Shown here: positions 8,111 through 16,916 of the stretch, in pieces
How the letters are laid out: each line of letters begins with the position of its first letter
Numbering within the stretch: the first letter of the stretch is position 1
Origin: Pseudomonas frederiksbergensis
Lineage (GTDB): Bacteria > Pseudomonadota > Gammaproteobacteria > Pseudomonadales > Pseudomonadaceae
DNA: 64,000 nt
Assembly (NCBI RefSeq): GCF_003732705.1
Contig: NZ_MOBR01000017.1
Span: 186,001 to 250,000 of the forward strand
Direction: 5' to 3'
Made by a program: the position numbers and the translations under genes
Notes under the pieces: generated by a model
What the model saw: only the letters and a program-made list of their open reading frames with translations
Database searches by the model: none
Told to the model about the DNA's origin: nothing

Positions 8111-8326
8111 ATGAAAGGTCAACACGAGCATGTAACGTCAGAAAAATTCTCAATCCACGCGGTTTCCGATTTGCTGCACAAGTTTAGTCGCTGGTACGAA
8201 CTTCACCGCGAACGTGAGCTTTTGGCGAGCCTGAGCGATGAAGCGCTGAAGGACATCGGTGTCAGCCGTGCGGATGTCGAGCACGAATCGATCCGGCCGT
8301 TCTGGGACGATCCGATGCATAAATGA
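8111..8326 (+). CDS. DUF1127 small protein
   Basis: This 71-residue protein has a C-terminal DUF1127 (YjiS-like) motif, WYELHRERELLASLSDEALKDIGVSRADVE (split WYELHRERELL and LKDIGVSRADV). It is preceded by a polar 25-residue extension. DUF1127 proteins are short, arginine-rich and usually stress-responsive; in some bacteria they bind RNA. The start is secured by AAGGAGG 8 bases upstream. It is divergent from a LysR regulator. Confidence 0.9.
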   Translation: MKGQHEHVTSEKFSIHAVSDLLHKFSRWYELHRERELLASLSDEALKDIGVSRADVEHESIRPFWDDPMHK

Positions 8327-8390
8327 TGAGGCCATCGCTACACAAACCCCTCTCTGGTGAGGTAGGTTGCGAGCAGACAAGGAGATGCTC

Positions 8391-9614
8391 ATGCCCGCAA
8401 CGCTGTCCTTTTCCATCAAACAGGCTCGACGTCTGGCACTGGCTGCCCAAGGGTTTAACGGGCGCCAGCCGCCAGCGGCGATCAAACCGGTCCAGCTCAA
8501 CCGGCTGATCGAACGCCTGGGCATTTTGCAAATCGATTCAGTCAATGCGTTAGTGCGTTCGCACTACCTTCCCTTGTTTTCCCGTCTTGGCAATTATCCT
8601 TCCGACTTGCTTGATCAGGCTGCCTGGAGTCAGGGTCGTCGACGTACGTTGTTCGAATATTGGGGCCATGAAGCTTCGCTGTTGCCGTTGTCCATGTACC
8701 CGCTGATGCGCTGGCGCATGCAGCGTGCGACCCGTGGTGAAGACATTTATCAGCAATTGGCAAAGTTTGGTCGTGAACAGCAGGACACGATTCGCCGGGT
8801 GCTGGGTTCGGTTGAGGAGTTGGGCGCATTAGGTGCGGGCAGTTTGTCGACCCGTCAGGAGCGGGCCGGACCCTGGTGGGACTGGAGCGCTGAAAAGCAT
8901 GCACTGGAATGGCTGTTTGCCGCCGGTGAAGTAACCGTCGCCGGCCGTCGTGGTTTCGAGCGACTTTATGATCTGCCGGAGCGGGTGATTCCCTCGGCCA
9001 TTCTGCAGCAGCCTTTGCTGACGGAGGATGAAGCCCAGCGGGGCTTGCTGCTGCACGCCGCGACGGCCCTGGGTGTGGCGACGGAAAAAGATCTACGGGA
9101 CTATTTTCGCTTGAATCCCGGTGATGCCCGTCCACGTTTGGCGGAATTGGTCGAGGCCGGCGAATTGTTGACCTGCGAAGTCGAAGGCTGGCGCCAACCG
9201 GCCTATTGCCTGCCCGAGCCCAAGGTGCCGCGCAAGGTGGAGGCCAGTGCCTTGCTGTCACCTTTCGATTCGCTGATCTGGGAGCGCAGCCGCACCGAGC
9301 GCTTGTTCGATTTCCGTTATCGGTTGGAGATCTACACGCCGCAGGACAAACGGGTCTACGGCTATTACGTATTACCGTTTTTGCACAACCAACGGATTGC
9401 CGCTCGGGTGGATTTGCGCGCCGAACGGGCGCTGGGCCGGTTGGCGGTGCATGCCGTGCATGAGGAAGAGCCGGGGCTGGATGAGGCGGGGATGCTGGCG
9501 TTGGCGGTGAATTTGCGGGGGATGGCGGATTGGTTGGGGCTTGCGCAGGTGCAGTTGAATTGTCAGCGGGTGAGTGCGGGGCGGTTACGGGTGGCATTGG
9601 CGCAGATTGAGTGA
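8391..9614 (+). CDS. YcaQ/AlkX-type winged-helix DNA glycosylase
   Basis: The family (HTH_42, formerly DUF1006) includes E. coli YcaQ, which unhooks DNA interstrand crosslinks, and Streptomyces AlkZ. The protein has 407 residues. The catalytic QxD/QxQ motif appears as Gln47-Ile48-Asp49 in GILQIDSVNAL, the YcaQ variant. The later segment SPFDSLIWERSRTERLFDFRYRLEIY is also typical of the family. The start at 8391 is set by AAGGAG six bases upstream; it lies 64 bases after the DUF1127 gene on the same strand. It is expected to remove bulky or crosslinked N-alkyl purines. The exact substrate range is inferred. Confidence 0.85.
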   Translation: MPATLSFSIKQARRLALAAQGFNGRQPPAAIKPVQLNRLIERLGILQIDSVNALVRSHYLPLFSRLGNYPSDLLDQAAWSQGRRRTLFEYWGHEASLLPLSMYPLMRWRMQRATRGEDIYQQLAKFGREQQDTIRRVLGSVEELGALGAGSLSTRQERAGPWWDWSAEKHALEWLFAAGEVTVAGRRGFERLYDLPERVIPSAILQQPLLTEDEAQRGLLLHAATALGVATEKDLRDYFRLNPGDARPRLAELVEAGELLTCEVEGWRQPAYCLPEPKVPRKVEASALLSPFDSLIWERSRTERLFDFRYRLEIYTPQDKRVYGYYVLPFLHNQRIAARVDLRAERALGRLAVHAVHEEEPGLDEAGMLALAVNLRGMADWLGLAQVQLNCQRVSAGRLRVALAQIE

Positions 9615-9628
9615 GTGGGCCTTAATCC

Positions 9629-9730
9629 GATCGTTCCCACGCTCTGCGTGGGAACGCCTCTAGGGACGCTCCGCGTCCAGTGACGCGGAGCGTCACGGGC
9701 TGCATTCCCACGCAGAGCGTGGGAACGATC
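9629..9730. repeat. Long nested palindromic repeat (family B, copy 1)
   Basis: Outer arms begin GATCGTTCCCACGCTCTGCG and end with the matching reverse complement. They enclose an inner hairpin, GACGCTCCGCGT with ACGCGGAGCGTC. It fills the gap between the convergent ycaQ-like and DAHP synthase genes. The same structure recurs at 15076-15186. Confidence 0.92.
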
Positions 9731-9736
9731 ACTGAC

Positions 9737-11083
9737 TCAGCGGCGGACTTGCTTCAACGTCTCAGCAATCAAAAACGCCAATTCCAGCGATTGATCCGCA
9801 TTCATCCGTGGATCGCAATGGGTGTGATACCGGTCTGACAACCCATCCTCGGTAATCGGCCGCGCCCCACCGATGCACTCGGTGACGTTCTGCCCGGTCA
9901 TTTCGATGTGGATACCGCCGGCATAGGTGCCTTCCGCTTCGTGCACCTGGAAGAACTGCTTCACTTCGCCGAGGATCTGCGCGAAGTCGCGGGTCTTGTA
10001 GCCGCTGCTGGCCTTGATCGTGTTGCCGTGCATCGGGTCGGAGCTCCACAGCACTTTCTTGCCTTCGCGTTCCACGGCGCGGATCAGTTGCGGCAGGTGA
10101 TCGCCGACCTTGTTCGCGCCCATCCGCGCGATCAGGTTCAAACGGCCCGGGTCGTTGTCCGGGTTGAGCACGTCGATCAGACGAATCAAATCTTCAGGAT
10201 TCATGCTCGGGCCGACTTTGACGCCGATCGGGTTGTTCACCCCGCGCAGGAACTCGACATGTGCGCCGTCGAGCTGACGGGTGCGGTCGCCGATCCACAG
10301 CATGTGGGCCGAGCAGTCGTAATAATCGTTGGTCAGGCTGTCGCGACGGACAAAGGCTTGCTCGTAGTTCAGCAGCAGCGCTTCGTGGGCGGTGAAAAAG
10401 CTGGTTTCGCGCAGTTGCGGCGAGCTGTCCATGCCGCAGGCGCGCATAAAGGCCAGGGTTTCATCGATGCGATCAGCCAGGTGGCTGTATTTTTCGGCCA
10501 GGGCCGAGTTGGCGATGAAATCCAGATTCCACTTGTGCACTTGATGCAGGTCGGCAAAACCGCCCTGGGCAAAGGCGCGCAGCAGGTTCAGGGTGGCGGT
10601 GGACTGGTGATAGGACTGCAGCAGGCGTTCCGGGTCCGGCACGCGGCTTTTTTCGTCGAAACCGATGCCGTTGACGATGTCGCCACGGTAGGCCGGCAAG
10701 GTCACGCCGTCGATGGTTTCGTCGTTGGCCGAACGGGGTTTGGCGAACTGGCCGGCCATGCGCCCGACTTTGACCACCGGGCAACCGGCGGCGAAGGTCA
10801 TGACGATCGCCATTTGCAGCAGCACTTTAAAGGTGTCGCGGATTTTCGCGGCGGAGAACTCGGCGAAGCTTTCGGCGCAGTCGCCGCCCTGCAACAGAAA
10901 CGCGCGGCCCTGGGTCACTTCGGCAAACTGACGGCGCAACTCCCGGGCTTCACCGGCAAACACCAGCGGCGGATAACTGGCCAGGGTTTGCTCGACCTGC
11001 GCCAAATGCGCGGCGTCGGGGTAGCGGGGTTGTTGCTGGATCGGCAAGGCACGCCAGCTGTCAGGGCTCCAGGGTTGGCTCAT
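9737..11083 (-). CDS. Class II 3-deoxy-7-phosphoheptulonate (DAHP) synthase
   Basis: The enzyme condenses phosphoenolpyruvate and erythrose 4-phosphate in the first step of the shikimate pathway. At 448 residues it is of the plant-like type II class. GGDCAESF carries the metal-binding Cys, GRMAGQFAKPRS the phosphate-binding segment, and THCDPRMNADQSLE the C-terminal metal Asp. Type II enzymes in pseudomonads occur either in phenazine operons (PhzC) or, as here, alone. No phenazine genes are near. The ATG at 11083 was used; the codon before it is GTG. Confidence 0.95.
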   Translation of the reverse strand: MSQPWSPDSWRALPIQQQPRYPDAAHLAQVEQTLASYPPLVFAGEARELRRQFAEVTQGRAFLLQGGDCAESFAEFSAAKIRDTFKVLLQMAIVMTFAAGCPVVKVGRMAGQFAKPRSANDETIDGVTLPAYRGDIVNGIGFDEKSRVPDPERLLQSYHQSTATLNLLRAFAQGGFADLHQVHKWNLDFIANSALAEKYSHLADRIDETLAFMRACGMDSSPQLRETSFFTAHEALLLNYEQAFVRRDSLTNDYYDCSAHMLWIGDRTRQLDGAHVEFLRGVNNPIGVKVGPSMNPEDLIRLIDVLNPDNDPGRLNLIARMGANKVGDHLPQLIRAVEREGKKVLWSSDPMHGNTIKASSGYKTRDFAQILGEVKQFFQVHEAEGTYAGGIHIEMTGQNVTECIGGARPITEDGLSDRYHTHCDPRMNADQSLELAFLIAETLKQVRR

Positions 11084-11230
11084 CACGGTCTCTAGTGTTT
11101 ACGCACGGGCGCTTATGTTATCAGCAATTAGTGCGTGACCTGTTCCCGTCGCTTCGCGGACAATCGCGCCTTTGCCGCTTCATGTTGCGGTGTATTGCGT
11201 TGCCGGGCTCGGCAGCGATCAGGAGACGAA

Positions 11231-11986
11231 ATGACTGAGGAGCGCGTCGAGCATTTGCTCGCCGAGGTACAGGATGAGTTCGGCGTGATTCGCGTGCTGG
11301 AAGTGGCCGATTACCGTTTTCTCGAATTCGGCGATGCCATCGAGCAAAGTTGCGTATTCACCGCCGACCCGAGCTGGCTGGAGTACGACTACACCCGCGC
11401 GATGCTGATCGGTGCGCTATGCCATGAGCAGCCGGAAAGCGCGCTGTTCCTCGGCCTTGGTGCGGGCACACTGACCCAGGCCTGCCTCAAGTTCCTGCCA
11501 CTGGAAGACGTCGAAGCCATCGAACTGCGCCCCGACGTGCCGCGCCTGGCCATCGAATACCTAGGGCTGGATGATGATCCGCGGCTGTATATCCGCGTCG
11601 GCGATGCGCTGGAGTTGTTGGAGACGGCTGAGCCGGCGGACCTGATTTTCGTCGACCTTTATACCGATGTCGGGCCGGGTGTCGGGCATCTGGCCTGGAG
11701 TTTTCTGGAGAACTGTCAAAAACGCCTGAATCCGGGTGGCTGGCTGGTGATCAATCAGTGGGCCACTGATGATGGCAAACCCTTGGGCGCAGCGTTGTTT
11801 CGCGGGCTCTACCATCGGCATTACTGGGAACTGCCGGTGAAGGAGGGCAACGTGATTTTGATCGTGCCGTCGGAGCTGGATCAGGAACTGGACCTGGACG
11901 GCTTGATCGCCCGGGCCGAAGGACTGGCGCCGCAGTTGGGGTATTCGTTGCTGTCGTTGATCAAGGCGATTCGGCCGGCGACGTAA
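11231..11986 (+). CDS. Spermidine-synthase-like (SAM/decarboxy-SAM fold) protein
   Basis: This 251-residue protein has a Rossmann methyltransferase-like core. The nucleoside motif ALFLGLGAGTLTQA lies at about residues 75-90, the acidic loop VEAIELRPDV follows, and DLIFVDLYTDVGPG stands at the catalytic position. Classical SpeE residues for putrescine are not clearly present, so polyamine synthesis is uncertain. It could be a methyltransferase or polyamine-related enzyme. The start at 11231 is preceded by AGGAG. It is divergent from the DAHP synthase gene. Confidence 0.75.
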   Translation: MTEERVEHLLAEVQDEFGVIRVLEVADYRFLEFGDAIEQSCVFTADPSWLEYDYTRAMLIGALCHEQPESALFLGLGAGTLTQACLKFLPLEDVEAIELRPDVPRLAIEYLGLDDDPRLYIRVGDALELLETAEPADLIFVDLYTDVGPGVGHLAWSFLENCQKRLNPGGWLVINQWATDDGKPLGAALFRGLYHRHYWELPVKEGNVILIVPSELDQELDLDGLIARAEGLAPQLGYSLLSLIKAIRPAT

Positions 11987-12006
11987 TGCGTTGAGTGGAC
12001 GGACCT

Positions 12007-12099
12007 CTTCGCGGGCAAGCCTCGCTCCTACAAGTTTTTTGTCGTTCGCATTTCCGGCATACGACACAAAACCTGTAGGAGCGAGGCTTGCCCGCGAAG
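12007..12099. repeat. REPIN-type inverted repeat pair (family A, copy 3)
   Basis: Arms CTTCGCGGGCAAGCCTCGCT and its reverse complement flank a spacer that includes GGCATACGACA. That spacer is related to the one in the copy at 58738 (GGCATGACA). It lies between the spermidine-synthase-like and crotonase genes, both of which end here. Confidence 0.92.
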
Positions 12100-12123
12100 A
12101 CAATATTCGCCCCAACACAAACC

Positions 12124-12915
12124 TCAAACCCCTTTGAATACACCGGGCCGTTTCTCGATCATCGACCGCACACCTTCCTTGGCATCCTCGCTGTTTAGCA
12201 ATTTCTTCACCATCGGCGGCAACCCCTGCGCCGCTGCCGTTTCCCCTTCATAGCGCGCCTGCCTGGCCGACATCAGCGTTGCCTGAACCCCCATTGGCGC
12301 CTGCCGGGCAATGCGTTCCGCCAGTTCAATTGCCCGGGGCAGCAAATCTTCACTGGCCATGACTTCCTGCACCAATCCCAAGTGCAACGCGTCATGGGCA
12401 TCGAATTCATCGCCGGTCAGCAGCCAGCGCATCGCGTTGCCCCAACCGGCCACCTGATGCAGGCGCAACGTGGCGCCGCCGAACGGGAAGATCCCGCGCT
12501 GCACTTCCATCTGGGCGAAACGGGTGTTGCTGGCGCAGAGGTTGATGTCGGCGGCCAGCATCAACTCGATGCCAATGGTCAGGCAATAACCTTGCGCGGC
12601 GACGATCACCGGTTTGCTGACCCGTGGCCCGGCGAACACGCCCCACGGATCACAGCCGCCGGGGGGTGCCTGCCAGCCTTCGGCGAGGGCGGAACTGGCA
12701 TTGATCAGGTCGAGCCCGGCGGTGAAGTGCTCGCCATGGCCGAACACCACCGCTACCCGCGCCTCGCTGTCGGCCTCGAATTCGCCATAGGCCAGGCTCA
12801 GTTCGTTGAGCAGATCAAGGTCGAAGGCGTTGCGCTTGGCAACCCGGTCCAGGCCAAGTAACAAGACATGACCATGTCGCTCACGGCTGATACGACTGGA
12901 AACGGTCTGATTCAT
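12124..12915 (-). CDS. Enoyl-CoA hydratase/isomerase (crotonase) family protein
   Basis: This 263-residue crotonase hydrates or isomerises an enoyl-CoA. The CoA-binding oxyanion loop is represented by HFTAGLDLINA. The two catalytic glutamates of true hydratases both align: Glu in LTIGIELMLAADI and Glu in RFAQMEVQRGIFPFGGA. The start at 12915 (MNQTVSS) has AGGA 9 bases upstream, which excludes the longer reading frame that begins at 12990. It stands alone between repeats and the deaD leader, so its pathway is unknown. Confidence 0.85.
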   Translation of the reverse strand: MNQTVSSRISRERHGHVLLLGLDRVAKRNAFDLDLLNELSLAYGEFEADSEARVAVVFGHGEHFTAGLDLINASSALAEGWQAPPGGCDPWGVFAGPRVSKPVIVAAQGYCLTIGIELMLAADINLCASNTRFAQMEVQRGIFPFGGATLRLHQVAGWGNAMRWLLTGDEFDAHDALHLGLVQEVMASEDLLPRAIELAERIARQAPMGVQATLMSARQARYEGETAAAQGLPPMVKKLLNSEDAKEGVRSMIEKRPGVFKGV

Positions 12916-13111
12916 GGGGCATTTCCTCGGGCGGGGAGAGGGTGCCAGACCGAAGGTCCGTGTCACCAGGGTGAACCGTTTTAGCGCCATCGCCAGCAGG
13001 GCCGGGCCTTTGAAAAATAGACCGTTGCGCGATTATCCGCAAAGCCTGTGACACAACGGTATATACGTCAGTTTTCCGACAAATAATGCTCCCTTTTTGG
13101 GCGAATTCCGG

Positions 13112-13336
13112 TATAGTGCGCGCCGGCCTTTAACCGGGCCGCGTTTAGGTAGCGCAATTCCCCGAAGTCAGCTTCGGCTGCACGTCCGCACAGCGGACTC
13201 TCCCTTGACGAATCTTTTTCATTCATTCGTTTTCGCAAATCCCCGCCGACAAAGCAGCCAGGGCGACTCTTGAGTCTTACACGGCATGCGCAGCTTTGGA
13301 GCATGGGTCTTTGCGGATGCACTTAGAGGCAGACCC
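13112..13336 (+). promoter_or_regulatory. deaD promoter and structured 5' leader
   Basis: A TATAGT -10 hexamer at 13112-13117 with a GC-rich discriminator (GCGCGCCGG) starts an untranslated leader of about 210 bases. Two tight hairpins follow one another: CCGAAG/CTTCGG (13162-13177, four-base loop) and GTCCGC/GCGGAC (13184-13198, three-base loop). The -35 is not recognisable. The remaining 196 bases back to the divergent crotonase start (12916-13111) show no gene. Long structured leaders are known on cold-shock helicase mRNAs. Confidence 0.6.
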
Positions 13337-15010
13337 ATGACCCAGGAAACCGGCGGCTTCGCCGCTTTTAATCTTAATCCGAATATTCTTGCAGCCGTCA
13401 TTGCGACCGGCTACGAAGAACCTTCGGCTATTCAGCAGCAATCGATCCCGATCATCATGGCCGGCCACGACATGATCGGCCAAGCGCAAACCGGTACCGG
13501 TAAAACCGCCGCGTTCGCCCTGCCTATCCTGCATCGCATCGATCCTGCCAAGCGCGAGCCGCAAGCCCTGATCCTGGCGCCAACCCGTGAGTTGGCGCTG
13601 CAAGTAGCAACCGCTTTCGAAACCTACGCCAAGCAAATGCCGGGCGTTACCGTTGTGGCCGTTTACGGCGGCGCCCCGATGGGCCCACAACTGAAAGCAA
13701 TCCGTAATGGCGCACAGATCGTTGTCGCCACTCCGGGTCGTCTGTGCGACCACCTGCGTCGCGACGAAAAAGTCCTGTCGACCGTGAACCACCTGGTTCT
13801 CGACGAAGCGGACGAAATGCTCAAACTGGGTTTCATGGACGACCTCGAAGTTATCTTCAAGGCTCTGCCACCGACCCGTCAGACCGTATTGTTCTCGGCG
13901 ACCCTGCCGCAGTCGATCCGTGCCATTGCCGAGCGTCACCTGCGTGATCCGCAGCACGTGAAGATCCAGACCAAGACTCAAACCGTTACCGCGATCGAAC
14001 AGGCTCACCTGTTGGTTCACGCTGACCAGAAGACCTCGGCTGTATTGAGCCTGCTGGAAGTCGAAGACTTCGACGCCCTGATCATGTTCGTGCGCACCAA
14101 GCAAGCGACCCTGGACCTGGCCAGTGCCCTGGAAGCCAAAGGCTACAAAGCCGCTGCGCTGAACGGTGACATTGCCCAGAACCAACGTGAGCGCGTCATC
14201 GAATCCCTCAAGGATGGCCGTCTGGACATCGTTGTGGCGACCGACGTTGCTGCCCGTGGCCTGGACGTTCCGCGCATCACTCACGTGTTCAACGTTGACA
14301 TGCCGTACGATCCAGAGTCCTACGTTCACCGTATCGGCCGTACTGGCCGTGCCGGTCGCGAAGGTCGTGCACTGCTGCTGGTGACTCCGCGTGAGCGCCG
14401 CATGCTGCAAGTGATCGAGCGTGTAACCGGTCAAAAGGTTGCCGAAGTTCGCCTGCCGGATGCTCAAGCTGTTCTCGATGCCCGCATCAAGAAACTGACC
14501 AACAGCCTGTCGCCGCTGGTCGCTGATGCCGAATCGACTCACGGTGATCTGCTGGATCGCCTGACCGCCGATATCGGTTGCACTCCGCGTGCCCTGGCCG
14601 CTGCGCTGCTGCGCAAAGCCACCAACGCTCAGGCGCTGACCCTGGCTGCCATCGAGAAAGAACGTCCACTGGTGCCGAACAATGCACCGCGTGGCGATCG
14701 TCCAGAGCGCACCGGTGATCGTCCGGACCGTGGTGATCGTGAGCGTCGTGCTCCGGTTGCATTGGCCGAAGGCCGTGCTCGTTGCCGTACCGCGCTGGGT
14801 GCGCGTGATGGCATCGCTGCCAAGAACCTGCTGGGCGCTATCCTCAACGAAGGTGGCCTGGCTCGCGAAGCAATCGGTCGCATCCAGGTGCGTGACAGCT
14901 TCAGCCTCGTTGAGCTGCCGGAAGATGGTCTGGAAAAACTCCTGACCAAACTGAAGGACACTCGCGTTGCTGGCAAGCAGTTGAAGCTGCGTCGCTATCG
15001 CGAAGATTAA
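13337..15010 (+). CDS. deaD: DeaD/CsdA-type DEAD-box ATP-dependent RNA helicase
   Basis: This helicase unwinds rRNA and mRNA structure, chiefly for large-subunit assembly and mRNA decay in the cold. The protein has 557 residues. The Q motif precedes the Walker A AQTGTGKT (residues 50-57), then PTRELALQ, VATPGRL, VLDEADEM, the SAT motif and HRIGRTGRAG. A basic, Arg/Asp-rich linker (GDRPERTGDRPDRGDRERR) leads to a C-terminal DbpA-like RNA-binding domain (about 480-557), as in DeaD. The start at 13337 begins MTQETGGF. A terminator follows. Confidence 0.95.
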   Translation: MTQETGGFAAFNLNPNILAAVIATGYEEPSAIQQQSIPIIMAGHDMIGQAQTGTGKTAAFALPILHRIDPAKREPQALILAPTRELALQVATAFETYAKQMPGVTVVAVYGGAPMGPQLKAIRNGAQIVVATPGRLCDHLRRDEKVLSTVNHLVLDEADEMLKLGFMDDLEVIFKALPPTRQTVLFSATLPQSIRAIAERHLRDPQHVKIQTKTQTVTAIEQAHLLVHADQKTSAVLSLLEVEDFDALIMFVRTKQATLDLASALEAKGYKAAALNGDIAQNQRERVIESLKDGRLDIVVATDVAARGLDVPRITHVFNVDMPYDPESYVHRIGRTGRAGREGRALLLVTPRERRMLQVIERVTGQKVAEVRLPDAQAVLDARIKKLTNSLSPLVADAESTHGDLLDRLTADIGCTPRALAAALLRKATNAQALTLAAIEKERPLVPNNAPRGDRPERTGDRPDRGDRERRAPVALAEGRARCRTALGARDGIAAKNLLGAILNEGGLAREAIGRIQVRDSFSLVELPEDGLEKLLTKLKDTRVAGKQLKLRRYRED

Positions 15011-15038
15011 TCCGCTCTCGGGCTGATTGATCGCACAT

Positions 15039-15071
15039 AAAAAATCCCCGACTGGTTCGGGGATTTTTTTT
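15039..15071 (+). terminator. Rho-independent terminator of deaD
   Basis: The stem AAATCCCCGA/TTCGGGGATTT with a CTGG loop is followed by T8. It lies about 30 bases after the deaD stop. Confidence 0.93.
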
Positions 15072-15075
15072 GCCT

Positions 15076-15186
15076 GATCGTTCCCACGCTCCGCGTGGGA
15101 ATGCCTCATCGGACGCTCCGCGTTCGGCTTTTAAAGGGACGCGGAGCGTCCCGGGCTGCATTCCCACGCGGAGCGTGGGAACGATC
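15076..15186. repeat. Long nested palindromic repeat (family B, copy 2)
   Basis: It has the same architecture as the copy at 9629. The outer arms start GATCGTTCCCACGCTCCGCG and end with its reverse complement; the inner arms are GGACGCTCCGCGT and ACGCGGAGCGTCC. It ends two bases before the dioxygenase stop codon, again between two convergent genes. Confidence 0.92.
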
Positions 15187-15188
15187 AA

Positions 15189-15956
15189 TTACCCAAACCG
15201 GTAAATATCCATCCCCAGCGCCCCCATGGTGAATCCCTGGTGCGCAATCCCGAACTCACCCCCGGCCCCGCGAGCAAAGTACAGCGGCAGCAAATGCTCA
15301 TCGCTCGGATGGTTGCGCACAGCATTCGGTGCCTGCTGACGATAATCGTGCAGCGCGGCCTCGTCGTTGGCAGCGAGTTTTTCAATCATCCAGTCGCGGA
15401 ATGCCTTGGCCCATGGTTCGACGCTCTCCGGGCCGGCGTGCCAGTCCAGTTCACGCAGGTTGTGAGTGATGCTGCCGGAGCCGATCAACAGCACGCCGTG
15501 CTCGCGCAGGCTGGTCAGTGCATGGCCGACCCGGGTCTGCAGGGCCGGGCCACCGCGGGTTGGCAGTGAGACTTGCACCACTGGAATGTCGGCCCGGGGG
15601 TACATCAATGACAGCGGCACCCAGACCCCGTGATCGAATGGCCGCTTGGCGTCGATGCGCACTGGCAGGCCATCGGCTTTCAACAACTCGACCACCTCTG
15701 CCGCCAGTTGCGGATCACCGGGCGCGGGGTATTGCACGTCGAACAAGGCCTTCGGGAAACCACCAAAGTCATGCCAGGTGTCGGGCTGCGGGTTGCCGCT
15801 GACCAGCAGCTCGTTGCTTTCCCAGTGCGCGGATACAATCACAATGGCGTTGGGCTTTGGCATTTCTGCGGCAAGGCGTGCCAGGGCAGGGCCGCTGGCG
15901 CCTGGTTCCAGTGCCAACATGGGCGAGCCATGGGATATGTACAGGCTGGGGAACAT
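15189..15956 (-). CDS. DODA-type (LigB-like) extradiol ring-cleavage dioxygenase
   Basis: This 255-residue LigB/YgiD-family protein has the family's length. Metal-site segments are present: YISHGSPM near the N-terminus, VSAHWES, the central PFDHGVWVPL and SGSITHNLREL, each with a conserved His. The family opens catechol-type rings with non-haem iron (or zinc in YgiD-like members, where DOPA is a substrate). No aromatic catabolic genes are adjacent, so the substrate is unknown. It starts at 15956. Confidence 0.88.
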   Translation of the reverse strand: MFPSLYISHGSPMLALEPGASGPALARLAAEMPKPNAIVIVSAHWESNELLVSGNPQPDTWHDFGGFPKALFDVQYPAPGDPQLAAEVVELLKADGLPVRIDAKRPFDHGVWVPLSLMYPRADIPVVQVSLPTRGGPALQTRVGHALTSLREHGVLLIGSGSITHNLRELDWHAGPESVEPWAKAFRDWMIEKLAANDEAALHDYRQQAPNAVRNHPSDEHLLPLYFARGAGGEFGIAHQGFTMGALGMDIYRFG

Positions 15957-16059
15957 GAATGAGCTCCTGAGGGGTAAGATGGCGTCATCTTCAGTCAGAT
16001 CATTGATCTAAATCTAATATAAGTTTTAGGGTCTTTTGATCGAATTTTCGGGATTAATT

Positions 16060-16716
16060 ATGCAGCCGGAGTTTTGGCACAAGCGGTGGACGTCGAATCA
16101 GATCGGCTTCCACCTGCCGGAAGTGAATCCATATCTGCAACGCTACTGGCCGCAATTGGGCCTGGAAGAAGGCGCGCGCGTACTGGTGCCGTTATGTGGG
16201 AAAAGCCTGGATCTGCTGTGGCTGGCGAAATGCGGCCACGAGGTATTGGGCGTCGAATTGTCGGAAAAAGCCGTGGAAGACTTTTTCCACGAACATCAAT
16301 TCGACCCGGATGTCAGCGACCAGGGCCCGTTCACGGTCTATCGCGCGGGTTCGATCGAGATCTGGTGCGGCGATTTCTTCGCCCTGACCGCCGGCGATGT
16401 GGCTGATTGCAGCGCGTTGTACGACCGAGCGGCGTTGATTGCCTTGCCGCCGAAGATGCGCGAGCAATACGCCGAGCATCTGAAGCGGATTCTGCCAAAG
16501 GATTCCCTGGGGTTGTTGATCACCCTGGATTACGACCAGACGCAGAAGGAAGGGCCGCCGTTTGCCGTGCTGGATGACGAAGTGCAACGGCTGTTCGGGG
16601 CGAGCTGGGAGCTGAAGATTCTGGAAGACCAGGACGTTCTGGGTGAGAGCTGGAAGTTTGTCGAGAGCGGTGTGACGCGGCTTGAAGAGCGGGTGTATCG
16701 GGTTTCCAGCCGATAG
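16060..16716 (+). CDS. tpm: Thiopurine S-methyltransferase (selenite/tellurite methylation type)
   Basis: Tpm is a SAM-dependent methyltransferase; bacterial versions are linked to methylation and volatilisation of selenium and tellurium compounds. The protein has 218 residues, the size of Pseudomonas Tpm. The N-terminal signature FWHKRWTSNQIGFHLPEVNP and the SAM motif VLVPLCGKSLDLLWLA are both clear. The start at 16060 gives MQPEFW. It stands alone, divergent from the dioxygenase gene and convergent with htpX. Confidence 0.94.
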   Translation: MQPEFWHKRWTSNQIGFHLPEVNPYLQRYWPQLGLEEGARVLVPLCGKSLDLLWLAKCGHEVLGVELSEKAVEDFFHEHQFDPDVSDQGPFTVYRAGSIEIWCGDFFALTAGDVADCSALYDRAALIALPPKMREQYAEHLKRILPKDSLGLLITLDYDQTQKEGPPFAVLDDEVQRLFGASWELKILEDQDVLGESWKFVESGVTRLEERVYRVSSR

Positions 16717-16736
16717 ATTTGTAGGGTTGTATCGGC

Positions 16737-16836
16737 CCCCATCGCGAGCAAGCTCGCTCCCACACTGGATCTGTGTCGATCACAAAATATGTGATTCACC
16801 TCGGTCAACTGTGGGAGCGAGCTTGCTCGCGATGGG
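16737..16836. repeat. REPIN-type inverted repeat pair (family A, copy 4)
   Basis: Arms CCCCATCGCGAGCAAGCTCG and its reverse complement lie between the convergent tpm and htpX genes. Both arms carry the ATGGGG-side variant rather than the AAGG side seen in most other copies. Confidence 0.92.
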
Positions 16837-16865
16837 GTCCGAAAGAACACCACAAAATCAGCAGA

Positions 16866-16901
16866 CAAAAAAAGGCCCGCATTCACTGCGGGCCTTTTCT
16901 T
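16866..16901 (-). terminator. Bidirectional terminator between htpX and tpm
   Basis: A 10-bp stem AAAGGCCCGC/GCGGGCCTTT has a 7-base loop. On the minus strand it is followed by seven T (htpX), and on the plus strand by TTTTCTTTT (tpm), so it can serve both genes. Confidence 0.9.
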
Positions 16902-16916
16902 TTGGTACGGAGCGAC

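Noticed and set aside
9737..11083. Phenazine operon PhzC
   Set aside because: The class II DAHP synthase stands alone; none of the phz genes is beside it.
13277..15109. 610-codon minus-strand frame opposite deaD
   Set aside because: Antisense shadow of the helicase gene; low-complexity product with no domain.
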